DNA from: an uncultured Gammaproteobacteria bacterium
GTDB taxonomy: Bacteria; Pseudomonadota; Gammaproteobacteria; Pseudomonadales; Pseudohongiellaceae
NCBI GenBank assembly: GCA_903853385.1
Contig: CAINTJ010000069.1
Coordinates: 1-64,000 of the forward strand
DNA: 64,000 nucleotides
Direction: 5' to 3'
Shown: piece by piece, positions 18,243 through 26,888 of the stretch
How the letters are laid out: the number at the start of each line of letters is the position of its first letter
Position numbering within the stretch: the stretch's first letter is position 1
Program-made: the position numbers and the translations under genes
The notes under the pieces: model-generated
Database searches by the model: none
The model's input: the letters and a program-made list of their open reading frames with translations, nothing else
What the model was told of the DNA's origin: nothing

Positions 18243-20791
18243 TGCTGTGGCTGCGACTCGCCTGGAAGGAAATCAGCAACAACTATAAATTCAGCCTGTT
18301 TTTCGTGCTGAATCTGGGCATTGGCCTGATCGGGTTTATTGCGCTCGATTCGTTCAAGCACTCCATCGACCAGCACCTGGCCAACAACTCCAAAGCCATC
18401 CTCACCGCCGATGTTGAAATCAGTTCCCGGTTTCCGCTGACTGCCAAGGAAACCGGTTTTGCCGAAGCGTTTCTCGATACCCGCTTCGAAGCTACCAACC
18501 AGATTTCGTTTTTATCGATGGTGGCGGCCAACAACAATTCCCGCATGAGCCAGCTGGTCGCGATCGAGGCCGGGTTCCCGCAATATGGCGATCTGGTGCT
18601 GCAGCAGCGTGGCTCGGTGCAGAAGACTTCAGCCCGCGCCGAACTGCTCAGTGGTGACAACATCTGGGTGGCGCGAGACCTGATGGTGCTGCTGGGCCTG
18701 CAGATCGGCGACCAGGTCAAAATCGGCGCACGCGAATTCAGGATCCTTGATGTCGTGCTCGACGACCCCACCACCAGCATCTCGGCGATGAACAACTTCC
18801 CTGGCATCTATATGGGCATTGCCCAGATCGAGAGTACCGGCCTGATCCAGCTTGGCAGCCGCATCAGCTACGCCCGTTTCTACAAGCTGCCACCGGCGTT
18901 TGAACTGAAAGGACTGCGGGAAAAATTCACCAAGGCTGCGCAAATCGAGTTCAAGGAACCCCGCCGCGTTACCCTTACCACCCACCTCGACCAAAGTGCC
19001 GACCTTGGTCGCATCCTCACCTACATGAACGACTATCTGGGCCTGATTGCACTGATTGCGCTGTTTCTGGCCGGCGTGGGCGCGGCCTACCTGTTCCGCA
19101 GCTTCTTCACCAGCCGCTTCAAGGACATGGCAATTTTGATGTGCTTGGGCGGCACTCCCCAACAAGCCTATTACATGACGCTGATGCAGATCGTGTTGCT
19201 CGGCACCATCAGTGCCGCCGCCGCCAGTCTGGCCGCGTATTTCGCACTGCCGGTGCTGCCGTCGCTGTTCACCAGCTTTCTGCCGCACGGCTTCACCAAC
19301 AGCATGGATGTCAATTCACTGATATTGGCACTGTTTATGGGCACCCTGGGCAGCGTCATCTGCTGCCTGCCGATCTTGTCGAAAATCTATTCACTGAATC
19401 CGGTCGGCCTGTTTCATGAAAAAGTGGAACCCAGTGCAATCGGCCCGCACTGGCTGCGCAATACCGCGAGCTATGCGCCGATCCTGCTGGTGTTCTGGGG
19501 TCTCGCCATCTGGCAGGCGCATTCGACCCGTATTGGTACCGTCTTCATTGCGGGCTTTCTGATAGCGATAGGCTTGCTCGCGGCCATCGGCTGGGCCATT
19601 TTGCGCGTGTGCGGGCTGCTGTCAGGCTCGGTGACGGTCATCCGCAAACTGGCACTACGTAATCTAGACCGCAACCGCATGGGCGCCTTGTCGTGTTTTC
19701 TGGCGATCGGGCTGGGCTCCTTGCTGATCAACCTGATCCCGCAGATCCAGAAAGGCCTGCAGCAGGAAATTGCCTCACCCGCGCGCTTCACGATGCCCGA
19801 CTTCTTCATGTACGACATCCAGCCCGAACAGATTGACCCCTTGCAGCAGCTGCTCAAGCAACAAGGCTATGCGCTGGCGTTCCAGTCACCGCAGGTCAGT
19901 GCCCGCCTGGATGTCATCAACGACAAACCGTTCGGGGCAGCACTGGAAACCGCCGACGAACAACGCATGCAGCGCCGCATGTACAACCTCACCTACCAGG
20001 ACCAGCTGAAAGCCTCGGAAGCCGTGCAGGAAGGCAAGGCCTGGGACGGCGCCTGGCTGCCCGACTCTACAGAACTGCCCGGCATTTCGGTGGAACAGAA
20101 TTTTGCCAAGCGCATGGGCCTGAAAATCGGCGACACCCTCACCTTTGATGTACAAGGCGTGCCGGTGCAAGGCCGCATCGTCAACACCCGCAAGGTCACC
20201 TGGAACAGCTTCCAGCCCAATTTCATGGTGTCGTTCCAGCCCGGCCCGCTCGACCCCGCCCCGAAAACCTTTGTGGCAGCCATAAGCAAAGTGGCAGCCA
20301 ATGAACGCCTGCATGTGCAGAACAGCATCGTCAACGCCTTCCCCAACATCTCCATCATCAATGTGCAACAGATCGTCGGCCGCGTGCTCGACATCACCGA
20401 CCAGATCAGCTGGGCCATCAAGGTGATGGCCTGGCTCGCCATCCTGGCCGGGCTGGTGGTGCTGTTCTCGATTGCGCGCTATGAAGTGAAATCGCGTTTC
20501 TGGGAAATCAACCTGCTCAAGATCCTTGGCGCCAGCTTTACCGACATCAAGGCCATCGTGCAGATCGAGTTCGGCATTCTCGGCTTCTGCGCCGCCTTTA
20601 CCGGCACCGCGCTCAGCCTGGCGATGAGCTACAGCCTGGCGTGGTTCGTGTTTGATCGCCTGTGGCGCTTCGACGCGCTGCTGACCGCCGGCAGCCTGGT
20701 GGCCATCACCGCGCTGAGCATGCTGACCGCGCTGATCGCCACGCTGTCGGTGCTGCGGCAAAAACCGCTGGAATTGCTGCGAGCGACTTGA
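18242..20791 (+). CDS. ybbP: YbbP-type FtsX/MacB-fold permease
   Basis: 849 residues with ten predicted membrane segments: one at about 20-40, three at about 260-370, two at about 410-450, one at about 480-500 and three near the C-terminus (about 725-845). The two FtsX domains flank large periplasmic domains, the YbbP layout. AAYLFRSFFTSRFKDMAILMCLG and VKSRFWEINLLKILG are the coupling regions facing the ATPase. YbbA-YbbP with TesA has been linked to handling of hydrophobic compounds in the envelope; the substrate is not settled. Confidence 0.88.
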   Translation: MLWLRLAWKEISNNYKFSLFFVLNLGIGLIGFIALDSFKHSIDQHLANNSKAILTADVEISSRFPLTAKETGFAEAFLDTRFEATNQISFLSMVAANNNSRMSQLVAIEAGFPQYGDLVLQQRGSVQKTSARAELLSGDNIWVARDLMVLLGLQIGDQVKIGAREFRILDVVLDDPTTSISAMNNFPGIYMGIAQIESTGLIQLGSRISYARFYKLPPAFELKGLREKFTKAAQIEFKEPRRVTLTTHLDQSADLGRILTYMNDYLGLIALIALFLAGVGAAYLFRSFFTSRFKDMAILMCLGGTPQQAYYMTLMQIVLLGTISAAAASLAAYFALPVLPSLFTSFLPHGFTNSMDVNSLILALFMGTLGSVICCLPILSKIYSLNPVGLFHEKVEPSAIGPHWLRNTASYAPILLVFWGLAIWQAHSTRIGTVFIAGFLIAIGLLAAIGWAILRVCGLLSGSVTVIRKLALRNLDRNRMGALSCFLAIGLGSLLINLIPQIQKGLQQEIASPARFTMPDFFMYDIQPEQIDPLQQLLKQQGYALAFQSPQVSARLDVINDKPFGAALETADEQRMQRRMYNLTYQDQLKASEAVQEGKAWDGAWLPDSTELPGISVEQNFAKRMGLKIGDTLTFDVQGVPVQGRIVNTRKVTWNSFQPNFMVSFQPGPLDPAPKTFVAAISKVAANERLHVQNSIVNAFPNISIINVQQIVGRVLDITDQISWAIKVMAWLAILAGLVVLFSIARYEVKSRFWEINLLKILGASFTDIKAIVQIEFGILGFCAAFTGTALSLAMSYSLAWFVFDRLWRFDALLTAGSLVAITALSMLTALIATLSVLRQKPLELLRAT

Positions 20792-20834
20792 TTTGAATCG
20801 CAGTTAAGGCTGGTTCCGCGGCAGATTACTTGGT

Positions 20835-20840
20835 TATAAT
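20835..20840 (+). promoter_or_regulatory. -10 element of tRNA-Gln
   Basis: A perfect TATAAT lies 13 nt before the tRNA 5' end, in the expected place for a stable-RNA promoter. No good -35 is visible at 16-18 bp. Confidence 0.5.
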
Positions 20841-20852
20841 CGCCGCCCTTAC

Positions 20853-20927
20853 TGGGGTGTCGCCAAGCGGTAAGGCAACGGATTCTGATTCCGTCATGCG
20901 TTGGTTCAAATCCAGCCACCCCAGCCA
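20853..20927 (+). tRNA. tRNA-Gln (anticodon CUG), CCA encoded
   Basis: 75 nt fold into a full cloverleaf. The acceptor arm TGGGGTG pairs with CACCCCA, the anticodon stem ACGGA/TCCGT encloses the loop TTCTGAT (anticodon CTG), and the T arm contains GGTTCAAATCC. GCCA follows at the 3' end. Its 3' part, from the anticodon stem onward, is duplicated at 22171, which marks it as the attachment site of an integrated element. Confidence 0.95.
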
Positions 20928-20937
20928 GTTTCCCTGC
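20881..20937 (+). repeat. attL-like copy of a 57-bp direct repeat in tRNA-Gln
   Basis: This segment runs from the anticodon stem of tRNA-Gln to 10 nt past the CCA and is identical over all 57 bases to 22171-22227. tRNA 3' halves beginning at the anticodon arm are classic cores for tyrosine-integrase attachment. Confidence 0.8.
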
Positions 20938-21234
20938 AAAATCAAGCCGCTATAAAAACGCGTGACGGACTCATAGTTTTCGGAATCCGTTATGCGTTTC
21001 AGCGCCCCTCGCCAAACTGTCGGCATCCACATTCACTGCCAGCGCCCCCGGCAGTTGGACAGCAAATCCTTGTGCTACTCAATTACGGGGGGACGTCGTC
21101 AGCCCCGCCTTTTGCTTGTTATAAATTTTGGGGAAAGGTCAAGACGAAAAAACTCATGGCGAGCGTCATTCAGAAGAAGAACGACGGTTTGAATCGGAGC
21201 GTGGACAAGAAGCTTGCTGCTGTATTCGAAATGA

Positions 21235-21627
21235 TCAATGCAACACACAATCCAGAAAGATGACTTTTGCTGCAGGTGTCGGATCGAGCACAAGCCTGTG
21301 CCAGACAAACCGGGTTTCCGAGCTGGCCAGCAACGTGTCATGTTCCGATTTGGTCTCCCAATAAAATGGGCCTGCATAGGACAAGGCGTCCATGCCGGCT
21401 TTCTCTTGCGCATAACTTATTTCGTATTTTCCTGAGCCATCCTCTTGCAACTTTTGTGGCGCCATCCGGAATTGCACGGTGTCAGACACTTTGTTGCAAG
21501 CGCCTTCCGCATCACAGACTTGCCTGACCTGGCAATCCAGCGTGCGCACGGCGCCTTCTGCCAATGCAAGAGAAGGCAACACGGCCAACAGCAAGAACCC
21601 AAGAGCGCGCATTGGCAGCTTTTCCAT
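21235..21627 (-). CDS. small exported protein of unknown function
   Basis: From the ATG at 21627 the product is 130 residues with a clear signal peptide (MRALGFLLLAVLPSLALAEG; a second in-frame ATG at 21612 starts exactly there). The mature part holds four cysteines (LDCQVRQVCDAEGAC and a C-terminal LDCVLH), probably two disulfides, and no recognised domain. Its ATG overlaps the stop of the TIR fragment (TGATG), so it would be translationally coupled to that frame. It lies inside the tRNA-flanked element. Confidence 0.6.
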   Translation of the reverse strand: MEKLPMRALGFLLLAVLPSLALAEGAVRTLDCQVRQVCDAEGACNKVSDTVQFRMAPQKLQEDGSGKYEISYAQEKAGMDALSYAGPFYWETKSEHDTLLASSETRFVWHRLVLDPTPAAKVIFLDCVLH

Positions 21628-21797
21628 CAGCGTATCCACTTGTCGTTCAGCGCCCTTTCGGTGACCTCGTCGTAGGCTTTGCCCGGATTGAGCGTGGCGT
21701 CCCACCACACGCTGAAGCCTTTGCGCTCGAAGCCTTCGGCGAACAGGCGGGCAGTGGCCTGGTCAGTGCGGCTATAGGAAAGAAAGATGTCGGGCAC
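21627..21797 (-). pseudogene. truncated TIR-domain gene
   Basis: From a GTG at 21797 the frame encodes 56 residues beginning VPDIFLSYSRTDQ and continuing EGFERKGFSVWWDATLNPGK and VTERAL, the box 1 to alpha-A part of a bacterial TIR_2 domain. The frame ends after NDKWIR, well short of the ~130 residues of a complete TIR domain. The catalytic glutamate region and any effector domain are missing. The fragment probably arose by deletion. Intact relatives are immune or signalling NADases or adaptors. Confidence 0.7.
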
Positions 21798-21983
21798 GCA
21801 TGGACTCTTGTTGTTATGTGTGGGGCAAGTGCAAGGATTGAGCCGGGTATTGCAAGCATACTACACAGACCCTGACCCGTTGGCTGCCAAGCGCCAACTG
21901 CCCGTATTCAATTTTGCTTACCTGACTTTTACCCCGCAATTGGTCCCTTCCCTAGCAGGGGTTTTATCGCCCCACCTCAACCT

Positions 21984-22102
21984 GTTCGGCTAAAGGTCGG
22001 TGTTCGGTGGAGAAAACTCGTTACGACTCTTCGGCTTACCAGTTCGGTCAGCAACCGGGTCAGAGGACAGGTTCGGAATAGGCTCGTTTTCGGTGAGTTC
22101 GG
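21984..22102 (+). repeat. cluster of five GTTCGG hexamers
   Basis: GTTCGG occurs at 21984, 22002, 22042, 22071 and 22097, with a near copy CTTCGG at 22030. It lies in non-coding DNA just inside the right attachment repeat. Such iterated short sites can be arm-type integrase or excisionase sites; that assignment is inference. Confidence 0.45.
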
Positions 22103-22170
22103 CGCACTGGCCGCAGGGAAACTTGTTACTCTTCTCGAACTTACTGCTGGGCACGGCTCAACTTCTGTTT

Positions 22171-22227
22171 GATTCTGATTCCGTCATGCGTTGGTTCAAA
22201 TCCAGCCACCCCAGCCAGTTTCCCTGC
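22171..22227 (+). repeat. attR-like copy of the tRNA-Gln 57-bp repeat
   Basis: Exact second copy of 20881-20937. It lacks the 5' half of the tRNA, so it is not a functional tRNA gene. The 30-40 bases after each copy remain loosely similar, so an old tandem tRNA duplication is an alternative to integration. Confidence 0.8.
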
Positions 22228-22315
22228 CAAGCTCACGCACTTATATAAACGCAGCGAGCACTCATAAATTCAGCAGTCTTTAGCGCGTAAATTTCCCAAG
22301 CACTCCCTGAACCAC

Positions 22316-22330
22316 CACACAAATTGTGTG
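22316..22330. repeat. 15-nt palindrome CACACAA-A-TTGTGTG
   Basis: A perfect short inverted repeat 26 nt beyond the stop of the ThuA-like gene. A T-rich stretch (CCGGTTTTATTG) follows on the plus strand, so it could be a weak terminator reading rightward. Confidence 0.3.
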
Positions 22331-22355
22331 TCCGGTTTTATTGCATGAAGCAAAC

Positions 22356-23237
22356 CTAGTGTTTACCAAGCGGCTTGGTCTCTCCTTCTGCAAGACCCAA
22401 AGCCCAACGGATGGCATCCAGGAACATCTGCTGCACCAGCGGATTGTCCCAGGACTGGTCACTGTGCCCCAAGGTGGAATAGAACACCCGGCCTTTGCCG
22501 TACTGATGAGCCCAGGCGATGGGCACGTCACGATCTTCGGCCGGGTTGCGACCCAGCGCCGGATCGACCTGACTCAGGTCGAGTCGCGCCAGCACGCGCA
22601 CGTTGTCGCGCGCATAGGGCGCCTGATGCACGGCGGCTTCATCAAACACGGTGAAGGTGGCGGGCAGCGACTTCATCGCAGGAAACGACGGATCCTCAAC
22701 AATCACTGGCAGCGTGATTTCAAGATTTTCGGCCTTGCTCCACGGATGGTTCCACAAGCCACCAATCATTTCGCGGTATTGCGGAAACTGCTGGAAGGCA
22801 TTGTCGCCGGTGTGCGCCGCCACAAATCCCTTGCCATCTTCACGCACAAATTTGAGCAGGTCTTCCATCTGTTCTGGCCGCAGCGTGCCGGGACCGGCAC
22901 CGAAGAAAAATATCGCGTCAAAGAAATCCAGGTTTTTGGCGTTGAGTACCGGCGCAGTGCCGTTCATCACCAGCCCCTTGGTTATCAACTGGGTATCGGT
23001 ACGAATGATGGTGATGAACTGCCCGCTCTCGCGCCCAAGCCGTTCAATGGTGGCCAGGGCATGCGACACGGAATCGTGCTGGAAGGTGGTGGAACTTTCG
23101 CCTATTGCCAGTACTTTCTTGTGGCCAGGCCAGGGATCAGGCCGAGGGGCAGCCGGGGTTGGCTGGGCCAGTAACCAGCAGGGGGTCAGCAACACAAACG
23201 CCAGCACGGTGAGGATGCTTCTGCTTGTTCGGGGCAT
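22356..23237 (-). CDS. exported ThuA-domain protein
   Basis: The ATG at 23237 follows GGAG by 9 nt and gives a signal peptide (ILTVLAFVLLTPCWLLA). The mature part is a ThuA (trehalose-utilisation/GATase1-like) domain: FDAIFFFGAGPGTLRPEQ, GFVAAHTGDNAFQ, MIGGLWNHPW and RVFYSTLGHSDQSW are family hallmarks. In planctomycetes and other carbohydrate-degraders such proteins lie in saccharide-utilisation loci. Its reaction is not established. Confidence 0.82.
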   Translation of the reverse strand: MPRTSRSILTVLAFVLLTPCWLLAQPTPAAPRPDPWPGHKKVLAIGESSTTFQHDSVSHALATIERLGRESGQFITIIRTDTQLITKGLVMNGTAPVLNAKNLDFFDAIFFFGAGPGTLRPEQMEDLLKFVREDGKGFVAAHTGDNAFQQFPQYREMIGGLWNHPWSKAENLEITLPVIVEDPSFPAMKSLPATFTVFDEAAVHQAPYARDNVRVLARLDLSQVDPALGRNPAEDRDVPIAWAHQYGKGRVFYSTLGHSDQSWDNPLVQQMFLDAIRWALGLAEGETKPLGKH

Positions 23238-23351
23238 GGGTGAACTCCGTGAAGGGGTGTGACCCATACTAGGGGAATTCGGCGCGCCAAGGCTGCTTCC
23301 TTTTTATTTCCTCAAATAAAGTGACAAATTCAGTTGGGCGTTCTGTTACCT

Positions 23352-23390
23352 TCATTAATCCTTAATTAATACTTAATTAAACCTAAATTA
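23352..23390 (+). promoter_or_regulatory. helically phased AT repeats upstream of the TonB receptor
   Basis: CTTAATTAA occurs at 23361-23369 and 23372-23380, 11 bp apart, flanked by the degenerate copies TCATTAATC and CCTAAATTA at similar phase. The two TTAATTAA palindromes are striking in GC-moderate DNA. The block lies 50-85 bp before the receptor ATG and could be an operator array or UP-element-like curved DNA. Confidence 0.4.
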
Positions 23391-23436
23391 GTAAGTGCAA
23401 ATTTTTTAGCGATTGATTCTTGAGAGGGGGAACGTT

Positions 23437-26400
23437 ATGAAAACCACTACCAAAACAAACTTCAAATTTCGCAAATCAGTCCTTGCCGCATCAGTTGCTG
23501 CACTATCGTGTTCATTGAGCTGGCAGGCTTGGGCAGCTGACGCCACTGCCGTTGAAGAAGTCATCGTATCCGGTTCACGGCTGGCATCTACCAGTGGTTT
23601 TGAAACGCCAACACCCGTGACGACGATGAATGCAGATGAAATTGATCGCCTCGCCATTACCAACGTTGGCGCGGGCATCAGCCAGCTGCCCGCTTTTCGC
23701 CCCAGCAACACTCCCACTACCAACGGTTTTGGCAGTTTCAACGTGGGTGCGCAAATCGTGAATTTGCGCGGCCTCGGTGTTAACCGCAATCTGGTGCTGG
23801 TGGATAACCGCCGCTTTGCACCAGTAACCCGAGAAGGCACCGTCGATCTCAACCTTATTCCCAGCGGACTGGTTGAACGTATCGATGTGGTAACCGGCGG
23901 CGCTTCGGCTGCCTATGGTTCCGACGCGATCGCAGGCGCAGTCAACGTCATCCTCAACAAGAAGCTCACCGGTTTCAAAGGTCAGGCTGATGTCAGCCAG
24001 ACGCAGGAAGGTGATGGAAACAATACCCATCTTTCGCTGGCCACCGGTGCCGACTTCATGAATGGCCAGGGTCATTTCGTAGTGGGTGGCGAATACGACA
24101 AGCAGGACGGTATTGGCAGCTGTTTTGAACGCGATTGGTGCAAAGGCGGTGTAGTCATCACTAATGCGGGAGTAGGAGCCGTGGCAGGACAGCCTGCAAA
24201 TATTCGTTATCCGACTGGCGGCGGTTTCTTTGCCAATCAGGGTGGCGTCATCTCGCTGCTGAATAATGCAACCGCTGCCACCTTGCCGATCCGCAGCCTG
24301 CTCAACACCGGCGGTGTGTCATTCAACAAAAACGGTGATCCGATCCCATACACACTGGGTTCGCCTGCCTCGGGCAATACTGCCGCCAATGGCGATGTGT
24401 ATTCTGCATTCAATACCACGCAGTTGATGGTGCCGGTTGATCGTTACACCGGCTTCGGACACGCGGACTATGATTTCAACAGCAATTTGCGTGGTTTTGT
24501 CGAAGGTTCTTTTGGCCATGTTGCCGGTGAGACGCTGCAGTCCCGCTACTTCGGCGCGCCTATCGCGATTTATAACGACAACCCTTTCGTCCCTGCGCCA
24601 ATCCGCGCATTGTTGCCCGCTGCCACCGTAACCCCCAGCGGAACCCGCCCGGTTGCAACCGCTTTCAACCTTGCCGTGCTCGGCCAGCGCCAGGGGCATT
24701 CAGCCTCCGACGTGGATACCTACCGCATTACCTTCGGTCTTGATGGCAAGTTAAACGCAAACTGGTCGTGGGATACCTATTACCAGTATGCGAATACTGA
24801 CCGTTTCCAGAGTGTAGAAAACGATCTTGTCACTGGCGCATCACGGGTTATCGGCCGTCCGGGCAGTGGTGGTTTGAACAATGGCGATACCTATGCGTAC
24901 TGGCCGTGGGCAACCGACGCTGTTTACGACCCTGCTGATGCCGCATTGCCCGCGGCCCAAAGAAAGATTGTGTGCCGTGCCACCATCAGCAGTGATGCTG
25001 CGCTGCGCTCTGCTGCCGCAGGCTGCGTACCGTTCAATCCCTTCGGCGAAGGCCGGGCTTCGCAGACCGCGATGGACTATGTGTATCGCACACTGACCGA
25101 AGACATCAATATCGACCAGCATGTTGGCGCCGTTAACCTGCAAGGCAAACTGGCCAAACTGTGGGCAGGCGATCTGACGGTTGCAACAGGGCTGGAGTAC
25201 CGCCGCGATTCTACTGCGCTGGTACATGACAAGTTTTCCAATGTCTTTGCCTACTTCCAGAATTTTGGTGCGGACTACACTGCAGAACAAACCGTTAAAG
25301 AAGGTTATGCCGAGGCTGAGTTACCGCTGCTGGTGGGAAAACCACTGGCCGATAGTGTGGTGCTCAATGCCGCTGCTCGCCGTACCAAGTACGAAATTTC
25401 GGGTATCGGTGGTTTCAACCAAAGCGCCAGCATCAATAACATCGCTGCCACCAGCTGGAAGATTGGCATGCTGTGGGATCCGGTTGATTACCTGCGTGTT
25501 CGCGTGACGCGCTCACGCGATATTCGCGCACCCAACTTCAATGAACTGTTCCAGGCCAGTGCCAGCAGCTTCACGGCTGTGGTCAACCGGTTCGTGCCGG
25601 GCAATCCGTCGCAATTCCCCTCAGGTCTTGCCGGCGGCAACCCCCAGCTCGATGCTGAAAAATCCATTACCTCAACCGTGGGCATGATCCTGCAGCCAAG
25701 AAGCGGCTGGTTGTCTGGTCTGAAATTGTCGGCCGATTATTACGACATTCGTGTCGATGGCTATATTGGCACTCCCGGCGGCGCGCAAAACATCGTGGAC
25801 CGCTGTGCCAACTTCAACGATCCACTGACCTGTCCGTTGATCGTGTTCGGGGCTGATAAATCACTGGTTGAAATCCGCAACGTGAACGTCAACCTGCAAT
25901 CCCTGGTCTCGCATGGTGTTGACTATGAACTGTCGTACAACCTGGATGCCAGCAAACTGATCAGCAGTCTTTCCGGGGTATTCTCGCTCAGAATGCTTTC
26001 AAGCCACGTGTTGTCAAATGAAACCAATTTGTTCGGTGTGCTTACTGAACGTGCCGGTGAGACTGGCACCTCCGGTCTGCCCTCGTGGCTGACCAACGTC
26101 TACCTGACTTACAGCAATGACGCCTACAGCGCGACGCTGTCCGGACGCTACATCAGCAGCGGCAAATTCAATGCGCTGTGGACTGGCCCGGATGACCCGA
26201 GCTATTTGGCAAGCAATCCACTGACAGTCAATGACAACAGGGTTGACAGTGCGTTCTACCTTAATCTGAGTGGCAGCTACAATCTGAAGATCGCCGGCGC
26301 CAAGAGCATGCAGCTGTTTGGCGCAATCAGCAATCTTACCAACCACGAACCGCCGTCTGCACCAAGCCTGACCTATCCAACCAACCCGGTTTACTTTGAC

Positions 26401-26445
26401 CAGATTGGTCGCACTTATCGTGTTGGAGTACGCTTTAGCTACTAG
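23437..26445 (+). CDS. TonB-dependent outer-membrane receptor
   Basis: From the ATG at 23437 (after GAGAGGGGG) the protein has 1002 residues. A signal peptide ends at WQAWA; then comes the EEVIVSGSRLAS TonB-box/plug start, the plug core (NLRGLGVNRNLVLVDNRR, DVVTGGASAAYGSDAIAGAVN) and a 22-strand-type barrel ending in the aromatic FSY. It has the large-loop style of marine gammaproteobacterial receptors for organic substrates rather than a siderophore receptor. The following DUF6152 and lipoprotein genes, 33 and 11 nt apart, probably share its transcript. The ligand is unknown; genomic context suggests an aromatic or related hydrophobic compound. Confidence 0.92.
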   Translation: MKTTTKTNFKFRKSVLAASVAALSCSLSWQAWAADATAVEEVIVSGSRLASTSGFETPTPVTTMNADEIDRLAITNVGAGISQLPAFRPSNTPTTNGFGSFNVGAQIVNLRGLGVNRNLVLVDNRRFAPVTREGTVDLNLIPSGLVERIDVVTGGASAAYGSDAIAGAVNVILNKKLTGFKGQADVSQTQEGDGNNTHLSLATGADFMNGQGHFVVGGEYDKQDGIGSCFERDWCKGGVVITNAGVGAVAGQPANIRYPTGGGFFANQGGVISLLNNATAATLPIRSLLNTGGVSFNKNGDPIPYTLGSPASGNTAANGDVYSAFNTTQLMVPVDRYTGFGHADYDFNSNLRGFVEGSFGHVAGETLQSRYFGAPIAIYNDNPFVPAPIRALLPAATVTPSGTRPVATAFNLAVLGQRQGHSASDVDTYRITFGLDGKLNANWSWDTYYQYANTDRFQSVENDLVTGASRVIGRPGSGGLNNGDTYAYWPWATDAVYDPADAALPAAQRKIVCRATISSDAALRSAAAGCVPFNPFGEGRASQTAMDYVYRTLTEDINIDQHVGAVNLQGKLAKLWAGDLTVATGLEYRRDSTALVHDKFSNVFAYFQNFGADYTAEQTVKEGYAEAELPLLVGKPLADSVVLNAAARRTKYEISGIGGFNQSASINNIAATSWKIGMLWDPVDYLRVRVTRSRDIRAPNFNELFQASASSFTAVVNRFVPGNPSQFPSGLAGGNPQLDAEKSITSTVGMILQPRSGWLSGLKLSADYYDIRVDGYIGTPGGAQNIVDRCANFNDPLTCPLIVFGADKSLVEIRNVNVNLQSLVSHGVDYELSYNLDASKLISSLSGVFSLRMLSSHVLSNETNLFGVLTERAGETGTSGLPSWLTNVYLTYSNDAYSATLSGRYISSGKFNALWTGPDDPSYLASNPLTVNDNRVDSAFYLNLSGSYNLKIAGAKSMQLFGAISNLTNHEPPSAPSLTYPTNPVYFDQIGRTYRVGVRFSY

Positions 26446-26478
26446 TTGTTGGTAATTGCTAATCAGGAGGGAGAGCCC

Positions 26479-26877
26479 ATGTGGAAAAAAATTGTTGGTA
26501 GTCTGAACAAGCGAATGGTCATGCTGGGTCTGGTGACTTTCGCTGCGTCTTCGCAGGCGCATCATTCCACTGCCATCTATGACTCCGAACATCCGCTGGA
26601 GCTAGCTGGCAAAGTGGTGGAATGGAAGTTCACCAATCCGCACTGCATCATTATGCTTGATGTGGTGGGCGCCGATGGCAAGGTTGAACGCTGGGGCGTA
26701 GAGGGGGGTAATACCAGTGGATTGTTCCGCACTGGCTGGACACCGGCAACCCTCAAACCAGGTGATGAAATCATGCTCACGGTAAGGCCATTGCGCAGCG
26801 GCGCTCCAGGGGGCAATTACAGCAATCCCCGTTGGAAAAATGGCGACGCTATAACCCCCAAAACTGCTGGCCGTTGA
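26479..26877 (+). CDS. exported DUF6152-family protein
   Basis: From the ATG at 26479, which follows AGGAGGGAG, the product is 132 residues with a signal peptide ending SSQA. The mature N-terminus begins HHSTAIYD, the diagnostic start of DUF6152, followed by VVEWKFTNPHC and LKPGDEIMLTVRPLR. The N-terminal His pair would become the first mature residues, a plausible metal-binding terminus. The family has no known function; it frequently accompanies PQQ enzymes and TonB receptors. Confidence 0.78.
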   Translation: MWKKIVGSLNKRMVMLGLVTFAASSQAHHSTAIYDSEHPLELAGKVVEWKFTNPHCIIMLDVVGADGKVERWGVEGGNTSGLFRTGWTPATLKPGDEIMLTVRPLRSGAPGGNYSNPRWKNGDAITPKTAGR

Positions 26878-26888
26878 GGTATTTCTGC

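Noticed and set aside
20901-21263. 120-codon plus-strand frame starting inside tRNA-Gln
   Set aside because: It begins within the tRNA and has no family resemblance; only its last 35 codons look protein-like, which is too little to support a gene.
22000-22248. Possible second tRNA gene near 22171
   Set aside because: Only the anticodon stem onward is present; the acceptor 5' strand and D arm are missing, so it is an attachment repeat, not a tRNA gene.
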